Shown here piece after piece: positions 1-11,332 of a stretch of DNA of 64,000 nt; position 1 is the first letter of the stretch, and each line of letters begins with the position of its first letter. The notes under the pieces were generated by a model. The model made no database searches, was not told where the DNA came from, and saw only the letters and a list, made by a program, of their open reading frames with translations. The stretch lies in assembly GCA_036429605.1 (NCBI GenBank), contig JAVFKD010000016.1, positions 3,906,001-3,970,000 on the forward strand, read 5' to 3'. The translations under genes and the position numbers were made by a program. The stretch comes from Cladobotryum mycophilum. Its lineage: Eukaryota > Ascomycota > Sordariomycetes > Hypocreales > Hypocreaceae.

Positions 1-1102
1 GTTGCGACTCTTGCAACCACCGTCCTTACAATTGGCAGAGAGCTATCTCGGTACGTTCAAGAAGCATCTTTCATCATCCTCATTCTAACACGCGATAGCC
101 TATCTCGACACCAAATGTCTCTGGACAGCCGTATCAAACAACGTCCCCGACATCCTCGCCTCCTCCTGCCTCACCGTAGACGACCTCGCCCAAAAGAGTG
201 GCCTCCAACCAATTCGCCTCAAGCAAGTCATGCGCGTCCTCCGCAACAATGGCATCTTCGACTACGACCAAGCCACCGAAACCTACGCCAACAACCCTTC
301 CTCCAAGCTCCTCACAAAGGACCACTGGACGCAATGGCACCGCTGGGTCGAGCTCTACGGCAACGAATTCTACGACGCGGCAAAGGGCATTCCCGAAGCC
401 GTGAAGCAGGATGAGACGCGCAGTGCGGCGCAGATTACGTACAACACGGACAAGAACATCTTTCGATACTTTGCCGGCCAGGGGCTACAGGAGAAATTTC
501 ACAAGACACTCGGCGCGGGAGCCGTGTCGCAGGCTCCGGGCATGTTGACGGACTACAACTGGGAGGACCTGGGCGACGCCGTGGTGCTGGACATTGGCGG
601 CGGGGGAGGCGACTTCATCACCTCCCTGCTGCGCAAGTTCCCCTCCCTACGCGGTGCCCTATTCGAGCTCGATACGGTGATTGACATGGTCCGCCCCAAG
701 TACCGCGAACCAGATGGCCCATTCGCAGACGTGGGCGACAGAATGATGGACCTCCACTCCGGCGACTTCTTACAAAAAGTGCCCCCCTACGAAGTCTACA
801 CAATGAAATGGTGCCTCCACAACTGGCTCGACGCAGACGTCACAAGAATCCTCTCCGCCGTCCGCCGCGCCATCAAACAAACCCCTCGTGCTCGACTAGT
901 CATCATCGAGTCCGTCCTCGCCGAGGGCCGAAGCTCGCGCATCTGGCGCTTCGGCGACCTGACCATGATGTCCACGGTCAACGGCCAGGAGCGCACGGGG
1001 GCCGAGTGGCGGGGGTTGGCGGAGGGGGCCGGATGGAAGGTCAAGGACATTTCGCCCCTGAGGAATGCGTGGGCTGCGGCGATTGATCTTCGGCCATCGT
1101 GA
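1..1102 (+). CDS. gliM-like: O-methyltransferase, GliM-like, 5' end outside window
   Basis: SAM-dependent class II O-methyltransferase, expected to methylate a hydroxyl of the ETP product. The gene enters from the left edge: an exon tail at 1-50, an intron at about 51-98 (gtacgt...tag), then a long exon to the TGA at 1100-1102. The frame is continuous across the junction and gives a winged-helix dimerisation region (LTVDDLAQKSGL) followed by the SAM motif VVLDIGGGGGDF and the acidic FELDTV. The catalytic-base region is MKWCLHNWLD, with the His of HNW as likely base, and the C-terminal part has the family motif ESVLAEG. It lies at the edge of an ETP cluster, which supports a GliM role. The exact substrate position cannot be told. 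The start codon and N-terminus are missing from the window. Confidence 0.85.
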
Positions 1103-3051
1103 TGGGATGGCTTGTGGAGATGATGTAAGAATGAGTGGCTTAGGAGAGAGAAAGAAGAAAAAAAGGAATTAGGTAACTTCAATTTTCATTAAATCAACGT
1201 GTGTCCATGTTGGTTCGTCGACTTTCCTGCATGGCGCTTTTTCTCCCGTGTTAAAACGTTTTGTTTGTTTCATTTCGGTTCCCGAGCCAAGTTTCCCCCT
1301 CCCTCCCCCTCCTTAATTTCGCCCCCTCCCCTTCAAGACCCAAGACCCATTCGCTATATCGCATGATGTACTATCCGCAGCACAAGAATGGCTCCGAAAA
1401 CTCTCCGCTGTATAGAAAATAAAGGATCAAGCACATTACACAGACCAATAGTCGAAATTGTGTGCCCGGCTCCTCTCCCCGTCTGTGAGTCTTTCATCTG
1501 GGGAAAAAACAACCCCAACCTCAGCTCTACGACGGAGATATTAGTCATGAACTCTGCCAAGATGTAGCATGCGCATGCTCCCTCCCCTCCATCAGATCAC
1601 AGTCAGCTCTTAATCGATCCTTCTGCTGTGGCAAAATCCTTATTTCTGGCGCCTAAAAGGGCCCGTTCGTCTAGGCCTTGCCAAAGAACGCAAGGTCTCC
1701 AGGGGCTCGCCTTCACAGCTGCGCATCCACCGACTCACCCACTGTAACCCTCCTCTTGAGAAGTGTACGTAATCTGTGTTGACATGGGTCAGCAATGAAG
1801 AGAGGGGCTGAGAGAGCTTCACGATGCGCCTTTGCTAAGTTTTCTACTTGCATGTTTCGTGGAACGTCGCTTGGACGCTGACCTCCACCTTCGGGCCCTC
1901 GCTTTTTGGGAGATACTTGAGAGGTACTTGTGAGTACTTTCATGTCGAAGTTTGACAAGCTAAAAGGGTGTTAAGGTGTGGCGCTGTCGTTGCATCCACT
2001 CAGACATCGACGAGGGTAAGGTGACGATGAGATATAGCCCCCAAAACAAAACCAAAAAAACACTACTAAGAAATAGGCACTCATCTCATCCAAGACATGC
2101 ATCACGGTTTTTCATATTCCCCCGTATTACTTGTACGTAGTCGCTCTAGTCAACCCGCGGGCGTAGAAGACCATCGTCATATGTCAACGAAGCCGACGCT
2201 GCCCGCACATCAACACACTTCTTACACATGCATGCATGTCTTAGAGCCACGCAGCGAAAAAACACGGCACGCAACCAAACGAGTCGCACAAGACGTAAGA
2301 CATACATCTACGCGTCTTACCACCCCACACATCTTTCAATTGGGTTTCCACCCCGCCTTGGGAGGAGAAACAAGCCATGGAGATCATGATTCGGGTTCCC
2401 TATACCAAAGAAACACGTAGACAACGGGGACTCGACATGTGGGTGCAACTCAAAAGCAGGGATGAGATAGCGTTACTAGGCGGGCTATTTGGGGATTAGT
2501 CTTGTCCATCCCAAATGCGAAGGCTTTTCAGGCAAGACACCCAGGCGTGGATGGCACCCCTTGCATCGAGATGAAAGGTTTCCCCGTACAATGTGCATTC
2601 AAGCCTATTAGAGTCCAGTTCCGGTACACCACCCTTGGTAATTTTCATAGTGACGGGGAATCAAGTGCTGTGACCTTTTGTCGAATGAGTGAGATAGTCT
2701 TTGCAAAACTCCATCGGAGTGTTTGTTTTGGTGTAACCACACATGTCATGGCCTGACTTTACGGAGTAGAGTAGGGTATCATGCTATTTTTCGCATTCAA
2801 GGTGGTTGAATTCTACCTAGCAAATTAAACCAGTACGACCTTCCTTCTAGACAAAATGATGAGGAAAAGTGAAGACAGCCAATATTGCTGCTAATAAAAG
2901 AAGAAAAGTGATTATAGGTTCCTTATGTAAACCATGTGAATTAGTTTCCTCCACATCTCTATCTATTAGTTGCCTCGTGAAAATAAAAGTACACAAGGGC
3001 TGCTAACCCAATTGGATGGGGAATTATTGCTGCATCCAAACCAGCATCCAT
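1103..3051. other. Intergenic region, no supported gene
   Basis: About 1.95 kb between the 3' end of the O-methyltransferase and the 3' end of the ABC transporter, which converge here. Short open frames exist on both strands but none has a recognisable domain, splice pattern or good composition. CT-rich and A-rich runs around 1290-1340 and 2040-2070 look like ordinary 3' flanking DNA. Confidence 0.6.
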
Positions 3052-6000
3052 CTATAGTTCTTCTGCCAGTGAAGATTGCTGCATTCTAAAATAGTGGCCT
3101 TGTCGAGCCATCAGCTCGCCATGAGAGCCCTGCTCGACTATCTGGCCTGCCGCCATGACGATGATGACGTCGGCGTTTCTCACCGTGTTCATGCGCTAGA
3201 GGGGGTCAGTCAGGTGTACTGCATCCTGTATCGTGAAGGGTCATCACTTACGTGTGTAATGAGAATCATCGTTCTTCCTTCCTGAATCTGCTGCAAGGTC
3301 TCTTGGACTTGCTAAAGAGAAATGTCAGTTATGTGTAGTTAAATTAATGGGTATCATGTAAATCGCCTACCTGCTCAGACTCTGCATCCAAAGCACTTGT
3401 CGGTTCATCAAGAAGCAGCAATTCTGGGTTTCGAATTAGGGCTCGCGCGATGGCCACTCGTTGCTTTTGTCCTCCGGATAGAGTAGTGCCTTTGGCTCCA
3501 CAGTCACTGTTGTAGCCTTCAGGAAGAGAGGCAATCAAATCACCAAGGTTGGCGGCATCGCAGGCTTGGACCACGTCTTCTTCTTGAATCTCGCTCTCGT
3601 CCACGCCGAGGACGACGTTGTCGCGGATCGAACCTGTTTTACGTTAGACTTGCTGCACTCCTGACCCAAGGAAAACTCACCCTTGTATAGCTTTGGCTCC
3701 TGTGGCACGATTGCCAGTCGCTTCCGGTAATTATCAATGTCGTAAACAGAGATGGGATTGCCAAACACATTTAGAGAGCCGGATTGCGCATCGTAGAATC
3801 GCTCCAGGAGGCCGAGTAGCGTTGACTTTCCAGAACCTGAACTTCCAACCACGGCAACAGTCTGCCCACGGTGAATTTGCAACGAAACATTTTTCAATAC
3901 CTGAACGTCGGGGCGGGCAGGGTAGGAGAATGAAACGTTTCTCAAGTCAACAACCAAATTTGTGACTTTCTCTTCGTCTGGATTGATGGAACCATCTTCC
4001 GCTCCACTGTCGCGAATCTGGCCTCGAATGCCAAGAATGTTGTTGGCTGCGACCTTTGCCTTGCCAATGTCTAGAATCATGTTAGTGAGGATTATCTCAT
4101 ACTAAATCGACTACTTACTTGACGAAAATCCAAAAAGCGCACCGGCGGCCTGTCCACCAACCACAACAGCAAGGAAGACGGTAAAGAACCTCTCAGTGGT
4201 AGTTTCACCGTTGCTGAGAAGTTTGCCTCCGTACCAAAAAGCTAGTGCAGCTGCAAGAAGTTCAACACTCTCGGACAAAGCAAAGAACAGAGTGATGGCG
4301 GCAGTTTGTCGATAAAGCCTCTTAATTGACAAGAAGAGGTGCTGCTGGTACGACTTCTGGACCGTGTCCTCCATTGTAAAAGCCTTGACAGTGCGAATCG
4401 CAGAAAGTGAGTCCGACGCGAAGCGAGCGCTTTCTTCAAAGATCTTGGCCGTGGCCTCGGCGAGCGATGAATCAAGCTTCATACGTACGAAGCCAGCAGC
4501 AAAAACCGCCGGCATGGCTCCAAAGATGGCGACCAAGGCAAATTTCCACGAAAACGCCAGAGCAATGATACTGCCGCTGATGAGACTAACAAAGATGGAA
4601 ATCAGGAGACCGAGGTTGACAGAAATGAGCTCGTGAAGATTCGCGGGATCAGATTGCAGCCGTGAAACGAGAGCACCAGAAGACACACGATCGAAAAACT
4701 CCATGCGCTGAAGGAGCACGCTTCGGAAGTACTCCAGCCGGTAAAATTTGGTGAGATAAATACCAAGCAGCGTCATGAAGAAGCCGAGAACAGCGTAGGA
4801 GAGGAGAGCACCGAGGCCAACGACGAAGAACATGAGAGACCAGAAATTGGCCTTGGACTTGAGTTGATCCGCATTTCCCTGGAAGGTCTGTAAAACCCTT
4901 CCGAGCAGAATAGCTTGAACTGGGAAGATTTGTGCGGTCACAATGCATGCTGCGACGCCGATCAGGAAAATAGGCAGGTATTTCTTTTGTTCCTTGGCGA
5001 TTGTGAAGAGATTGGCCCAAAGAGACCGCTTAGGCAACTCAGGGATCTCGTTCAGCTGGGACAGGTCTTCTGTCATGACAGGTTCTTCAACGATGGTAGT
5101 GTTCTGAATCGAAGTTCGTCTGGTCGGCTGAATGGCATCAACCTTGCCCTCGATTCGAGTCTGAGTATCAAACAGTCGCTTATACAATCCGCCAGCCTGC
5201 ATCAGCTCTTCATGTGTGCCTTGTTCGGCCACATTGCCCTTGTCCAGAACCACGATTCGGTTTGCTTGCATGGCGGTAACAATCTTGTGTGAGATGAATA
5301 TCGTCGTTCTGTCCTCAGAGGCAGCCATCAGAGATTCAATAACCTTTGAATTCTCTCCATCAAGCGCACTTGTAGCTTCATCCATGAGCAGAATAGGGCG
5401 TCGACCAATCAAGGCGCGTGCAATGGCAATTCGCTGCTTCTGGCCACCAGAAATGAGTGATCCCTGATCACCAACTATGGTATCAAATCCCTATGAAACG
5501 TTAGCTGCTGAGGATCAAAGACTGGGTAATTAATTTTCTGACCTTGGGCAAAGCATTGATGAAATCGTATGCCCGTGCTTCCCGGCAAGCGTCCTCAACA
5601 AGCTTCATCTTTGCTTCGCGAGACGAGTTCTCTTGCACCGTGCCAATCAGCCCGTAAGCAATGTTGTCGAATATGGAGGCGTTGAACAGTTGTGGCTCCT
5701 GCTGCACAAGTGCAATCTGCTTCCGCAACCATCTAACGTTGAGGGCAGATACGTCATGGCCACTCAAGAGGATATTACCACCGGTAGGCTCATACCATCG
5801 CTCCAGCAGAGAGATGAGCGTACTTTTGCCTGCGCCTGACGGGCCAACTACGGCGGTCGATGTGCCTTTGACAAAGTCTAGATTGATTCCTGCAAGAGCA
5901 TTGCGATCGGGGCGAGCCGGGTAGCTGAAAGTCAAGTCGCGCAACTCAATGTGGCCATCGCACGTCGCTGGTTCAGAACTAGACTCTTTAGACTGTGAGA

Positions 6001-7467
6001 CTGCCTCAACTTGTTCGAAGTCGTCAAGAATCTTGAAAACGTCCCCAGAGGCAGCAACTGCCTTGATGAAACTTGGCATGTTTGGTCCCAAGGCCATGAT
6101 GGCTCCGAGACCAATCAACATGGCAAAGAAGACGCTACACACGGAGGCAGATTAGTGATTGGTCATGGCAATGTGATGAAACGGCTTACGAGAGAATCCT
6201 TCCAGGATCAGAGATTTTACCATGTCGATAGAGGTACGCGCCCAGGTAAAACCCAATCGCCCAACCAGTGAACATGAAGAAATACTGGCATGCAAACATG
6301 AGTCCGACCAAGGGACCTCTGCTCTTGCTTTCCCTTTCCGCTTGCACCAAGACCTTTTCATATTTTGCTAGAAACTTGTTCGCGGCACCAAAGGCGACGA
6401 CGGTCTTGATGCTTCCGAGAGCATCTTCCGCAATTTCGCTACACTCGGAATAGCGCTTGAGAAGGCCAGCCTCAATCTTTTGATCGCTACCCACCACGAC
6501 ACCGATGAGAGCCAATGTCAAAAAGACGAGGCCAAGCATCACAAGGGTCAGTTGCCAAGATTGTGTAAATGCAACGGCGAATGCGGCGATGAGCATGGAA
6601 AAGGCCTGGATCATGATGCCAACTCGATCTGCTAGCGCCCCCTGGATGGAGTTACAATGTGTCGTAATTGTATTCGACAGAGTACCTGGGGTTTGGGAAT
6701 CGTGCGCAGAGACGGTTCGGCTGAGGATTCGGTCAAGACACTGGAACACGGTCAGCAAAGCTCACGTTTCCCTCGCTGTACATTTTCGTACCTTGAGGCG
6801 CAAGGCCTGCACCATGCGATTCGCGGTAAAGGTGAAACCGAAGCTCCAGATGTACACAAGCTATCATCCGAGTTAGCCAGTTGCAAAACGAACCTGCCAT
6901 ATCGGAGAGACGTACCGTAAACTTGCCAATGAACAGATATACAAACCAAAGGCTGGAATATGACGGTTAGCCCCAGAACAAAAAGAGGATATCATTGATA
7001 CCCACGCATTTCTCCTGACTTGGTGCATGAACTCGTTGCTAGATTGCTCGTTTGTCTCGCTTCCAAAGTCTGTGAAATTAGCAGTCAAACGACCCATTAC
7101 GAGGGCCATCAGGGGCATGGCTGGAGAATGAGTTAGACTGGCGCAATATCTGCAAGACTGGAAGTTGCTCACCAGCTCCACTGCAGAGAGCAGCAAAGGC
7201 GCAGACAATTTGGATCGCTCGATCGGCGGGGCTGCCATAGGAAAATACTCGCTGCGACAAGATCAGTTGCGAATCGCACCAGCCCGAGAGATATCGCCAT
7301 CATACCATCAGCATCCCAAAGCTGGGTGGTGCTTCTTGCGGTTCCTGCGTCTCCTGCGCATCTTGCTTGGCTTCGCTATTGGAGGCATTCGACTCGAGGG
7401 TCGTGCCAATGTCGTGCTGCTTCTCGGGCGACTTGCCAGTCTCCTGGCCAGCCCGTTCCTCCTCCAT
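3052..7467 (-). CDS. sirA/verA-like: MDR-type ABC transporter (full length, TMD-NBD-TMD-NBD)
   Basis: ATP-driven exporter of the ABCB family, presumably pumping the ETP out of the cell as SirA does for sirodesmin. Start ATG at 7465-7467, stop at 3052-3054, with about ten exons. The N-terminal tail is charged and Gln/Glu-rich. The first half has membrane segments over about 5950-7120, then Walker A GPSGAGKST near 5840 and Walker B LLMDEATSALD near 5390. A second membrane domain covers about 4110-5000. The second nucleotide-binding domain has Walker A GSSGSGKST near 3830, the signature LSGGQKQRVAIARAL near 3470 and LLLLDEPTSALD near 3400. The final exons give the H-loop ILITHR and a tail ending in AEEL. 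Gliotoxin clusters use an MFS pump (GliA) instead, so this resembles the sirodesmin and verticillin arrangement. Not every intron border was fixed. Confidence 0.9.
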
Positions 7468-7531
7468 AGTCGCTGCTTAAGTGAACGACTATGTGTGCTT
7501 TGCTAGTATATCGGTGCTCCGCCTCAATGCA

Positions 7532-7542
7532 TCGATAGTCGA
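7532..7542. promoter_or_regulatory. TCG-N5-CGA palindrome upstream of the ABC transporter
   Basis: TCGATAGTCGA, about 65 bp upstream of the transporter ATG. It fits the relaxed AflR-type site TCG-N5-CGA but not the stricter TCGG-N3-CCGA form at other promoters of this cluster. A lone TCGG half-site lies at 7677-7680. Binding by the cluster regulator is inferred. Confidence 0.4.
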
Positions 7543-8394
7543 ACTTGTAGCTTATAGAAAAGAGTGTGGTCTGATAGAAAGAGGTTCAAGTCTTTGTGGT
7601 AATTTCGCAACTAGAATCAGTAGAAGCTCCAATGTTTCACGTTCCTTTGAGACATGCAGAACAAGTCCCGTGACGCTCGGCAACTAAGAGCCTTTTCTGT
7701 TTGTTTCCCACGAGGCCAGGGTTCCTGTAAGAAGTTGATTGGTATAGACGGAAAGGCACACGTGCGTGTTAACTTGGAGGTACTCGGCTCTTTGTGGAAT
7801 GTTATATGGCAAACGAAGTAACTGCGAGTATATTGTTACAAAAAAGGGGGACTGTTTCATCCAGTGGCATATTGCATCAGGTAACGGCCACCAGTAACGT
7901 CAGAACATTCCAGCAATAATACGCAACTTGGGAACTAAATATTGTGAGGATATCGAGAAATAGCCACTTATTGCCTGATTCAGCAGTGGATTTACCGCAT
8001 CCGGCTTAGATACGGAAACTAAAATAAAGTATTTTTTAGACTGAATTATTTTGCTAAGTCTCCGAGACGTTGGGAAAGTTGCCGATTGGTCAGATTGGCG
8101 ATGCCGCTAGATTAATTACCGAGACCTTTTTTTCTCTTTTATTCTTTTTAATTTTGGTGGGCTTGCAACCTGGCGCCGCTTTAAGCTGCCTGCATCCATC
8201 CATCATTCATCTTGTTGGTGGACGGTCGCCCTATCATCATCATCGTTCGATGTTTGTCAGCGACGCATTCTCTTGCTTATTATGCACACCCCGCTTCTCA
8301 ATGGTCTCGATTCTGTTTGCCTACAGCCAGCTTCTAATGGTTACATCCAACAGCCACGTGTTCCACTGCCTCCTTCTTCAGACTGATCCCGTCG
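7543..8394. other. Intergenic region upstream of the ABC transporter
   Basis: Promoter side of the transporter and 3' side of the P450. AT-rich in places (8020-8055 and 8125-8160). No gene seen. The open frame at 8070-8405 (+) has a hydrophobic but low-quality product and overlaps the P450 3' end, so it was not accepted. Confidence 0.5.
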
Positions 8395-10274
8395 CTATGA
8401 TTTGACGGCCTCATCCCTGTGGTGTAGGATAATCCTTGTCTCGTAGGGAGGTAGAACCTGGCCAGGCATAAAGATATTGTCAGGCTTCACTTTGTATGGA
8501 CCCTCAAAGACTGCATCGTATTTCATCAGGATTTTGGCAAATAGGATCTGCGTCATCCGCACGCCGAGGAAACGGCCCGGACACATTTGCGAGCCATAGC
8601 CATAGGCAAGGAACTTGTTGCTGGCCGTTGTCGCCTTGGTCGTGGCAGTATTGGTGGCCTCGTCGTAGAATCGGTAAGGGTTAAACTCATTGGCCTTTGC
8701 ATAGTTGTCCTCATCGTTGTGAATCAGCCATGATGGGCTGGAGATGATGGTGCCAGGACGTAAGGAGAGGCCAGACTTGAGCTGCATTGGCTGCAGGACT
8801 GATCTAGTAACACTGACTTGAAGGCTGTTAGTTTCTCTGTAATTGACGTCTTTTCAATGGAGGACTTACACAATGTTGGGCCATTGACACGCAAGGCTTC
8901 TCGTGTGAAGCTCTCAAGGCGTGGAAGTGAGTTCATAACTTCAGGAGTCCATTCCCCACCGTTGGAAGCCAGTGCTTCGGAAATTTCGCTGCGCAGTGAC
9001 TGTACAAGATTTCTGTCGCCCATGGACTCAAACAGGAGCTGCGTAACGAGACAAGCGACTGGTCCGGCGCTATCAAACGAAGTGAAAATGACTTCATCCG
9101 CAAACATGTCAATCTGGCGTTCTTCTTCCTCTTGCGTCATGGACGCAGCGTCTCGCTTAATTTGCCCTCTCTCCTCTTTGAGGTCAAGCATGGCGCCGAG
9201 GAGTGTATACTCGCCCTGCGGTCGGTCGCCTTGCCGCCATTCTTCAATGGTTCTCCGGACCTCTGGAACAATGAAGCGCTTCAGTCGCTTAATGACTGCG
9301 CGAACTCTGGCTCCTTGAGGCGAGAGGTACCAGAATGCCTTGCGAAGGGGAGCGGGGACCCAGAAGTAGAGGTGCACAAAGCCCGGAACGTTGAGGCAGT
9401 AATCCTCAATTTCTTTCATATACTCTTCATTCTTAGCGAAATGAGGTCCAATGAGAAATGCGACGGCGACAGTATGAACAAGATGCCAGATTGTGAGGAA
9501 CGCAGCGAAAGGCTCCTTGCCTGTGGAGCATGTCAGTAAGATCTTGGGGGAAGTTATTGTGGATGAACGTACTGTCAGCAAAACTGTCTAGACTCTGCGG
9601 GATTGTCTCGTCACCCTGCAAAACAACAGTCTTGTGAAGTTGGTCTGCATTGTCACAGTTAGTTGGGCGTATTGCCAGGATTGGACTACGAGACACATAC
9701 TCATATTCTTGTTGACAGATTGTCGGACAGCGTCAACATGGGTCCGGCCCAAGATGTAAGTGTGCAGCTTAAAGTGATAGCTCTGCACTTGTCAGCGATC
9801 CAACATCAAGTCGAAACATTGGCCATAAACTTACATCCTCGACAGCCTGCAGGAAGCTCATCTTGTCCACATCGACATTTTTGACTTCATCACAGACCCC
9901 AGGGGGCACGACAAGGATAAAGTCGTCATGTTGGCCCCAGTAAGCCCAAGGCCTGGAGTTTTTGCTAAACTGTTCCGCATTAGCTATGAATAGATGCTGC
10001 AAGATAAAAGAGCCCTTACTGTATCATATCCGCGTTGGATAACGCTTCGGAAGTTGGATTCGTTCTCAGTCCACCTCAGACGCCTCCAGAGATATGGTGC
10101 ATCCCCAACAATGGGCACATTGCCCAGCCTTCTTCGCTGCCTCTGGTAGGTGAGGTAATCGAGAAATACTACCATCAGAACAAAGGCCGATACTCCAAGA
10201 CCAGCAATCCCCACCGGGCTTGCAAGTATTCTTTGGGAAATGTAATCTCTGTAATCGTCTAGAGCGGACGACAT
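8395..10274 (-). CDS. Cytochrome P450 monooxygenase, ETP cluster (GliF/VerB-type candidate)
   Basis: Microsomal P450 of 538 aa in six exons: 10020-10274, 9835-9969, 9701-9782, 9573-9644, 8870-9520 and 8395-8816. All junctions are GT-AG and keep frame. The ATG at 10272-10274 was chosen for its A at -3; an in-frame ATG lies 9 bp upstream. An N-terminal anchor (VGIAGLGVSAFVLMVVF) is followed by a basic stretch and the proline-containing NVPIVGDAPY. The K-helix ExxR is in REALRV. The heme loop is YGYGSQMCPGRF, with Cys as iron ligand and Tyr replacing the usual Phe. The I-helix region FDSAGPVACL lacks the Thr of AGxxT. It is probably one of the ring-modifying P450s of the pathway. Whether it corresponds to GliF or to a dimerising P450 such as VerL cannot be decided here. 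Confidence 0.88.
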
Positions 10275-11332
10275 GGTCACCATGAAATTGGGATGTTCCC
10301 TAATGCATGCGTAAACAGGATGCGTACGTGCAGATGACGAGGGCTGCACAGTCGAGTCGAGATATAAAGAGGGATCTCAATGACCGCCCCCACCCAACGT
10401 CATTAACCAATACCCACTAGCTGCCTCATGATCCCATTTCATGGAGGGTACATGAATGGAGTGGTCGGTTACCGAAGGTATGAATGTGTGAGGACGATGA
10501 AGACTGGACACCCCTCATTTTGTGTGTTGGACCCCACCACCCAGTCGCGGCTCACATGCAGCCCAACTAGTCTATATGGCGGTTTCTCAAGGGTGTTGGC
10601 TAATTTCGAATACAATTACATTCAATTTATGGGATTGATTGAGCTGAAGAGATAGTGCACTCATTATATTGCTCAGCATATTAATCGATGCAGCTGCGAA
10701 AAACAATGTGTAAGGTGGTTTTGTTCCAGGTTAGGTAGGTAGGTTGTTCATGTCGATTGCCTACCCTGTAAGTACGCCACTCTGGAGGGGTCAGCTGTTT
10801 TTGTGCCTGTGGTCGAATTGTACACGTATCATCTCATATTGATCAATATGGTATTATTGTTCAGTGCATAGTATCTATAATGTCTGGTTGGGGGACGTAA
10901 GATTGTCTACGCTCTTCCCCAATTGCCGAGAATAAGAGATCAACTACCGAGTATTACACACTAACATCTTGAATGGCCTCCTACATGCAAATATCCATGG
11001 ATCCATAAATATCCCTTCACTGTAAGACAGTGACTTTGGATGCTCGCAGCTCTTCGTAGGCAATAATTTTGGGCAGACACAGAGTATCAAGTAGAGTGTA
11101 TTGAACAAGGTATCGTTATCATTACAAGAAAGCTATCAGTGTCGCATATAATCACCGGCGCCTATCCACCCATTCATTCCAACCTATTGCTATCCATGCC
11201 CAAGTTCTCCTACCAGCCAGCCAGAGTGCACTAGTAGTAATCATCTGCCACCCCCATCACGCCATTCAGCCTAAGACGACGCAAGGCGTCACAGCCAATG
11301 CCGAGACATGATGCACTCAGGCCAGTTGATCC
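10275..11332. other. Intergenic region between P450 and regulator
   Basis: Promoter of the P450 on the left and 3' flank of the regulator on the right. It holds the palindrome at 10465-10475. The stretch 10600-11250 is AT-rich with no plausible gene. Confidence 0.5.
10465..10475. promoter_or_regulatory. TCGG-N3-CCGA palindrome upstream of the P450
   Basis: TCGGTTACCGA, about 190 bp upstream of the P450 ATG. It matches exactly the GliZ site reported for the gliotoxin cluster (TCGGN3CCGA). One of five exact copies found at cluster promoters in this window. Confidence 0.7.

Noticed and set aside
2097..2420. Open frame of 107 aa, His/Ser-rich
   Set aside because: Composition of random sequence, no homology recognised, no promoter or splice support.
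8070..8405. Open frame of 111 aa with hydrophobic product
   Set aside because: No ATG context, no domain, overlaps the 3' end of the P450 on the other strand.
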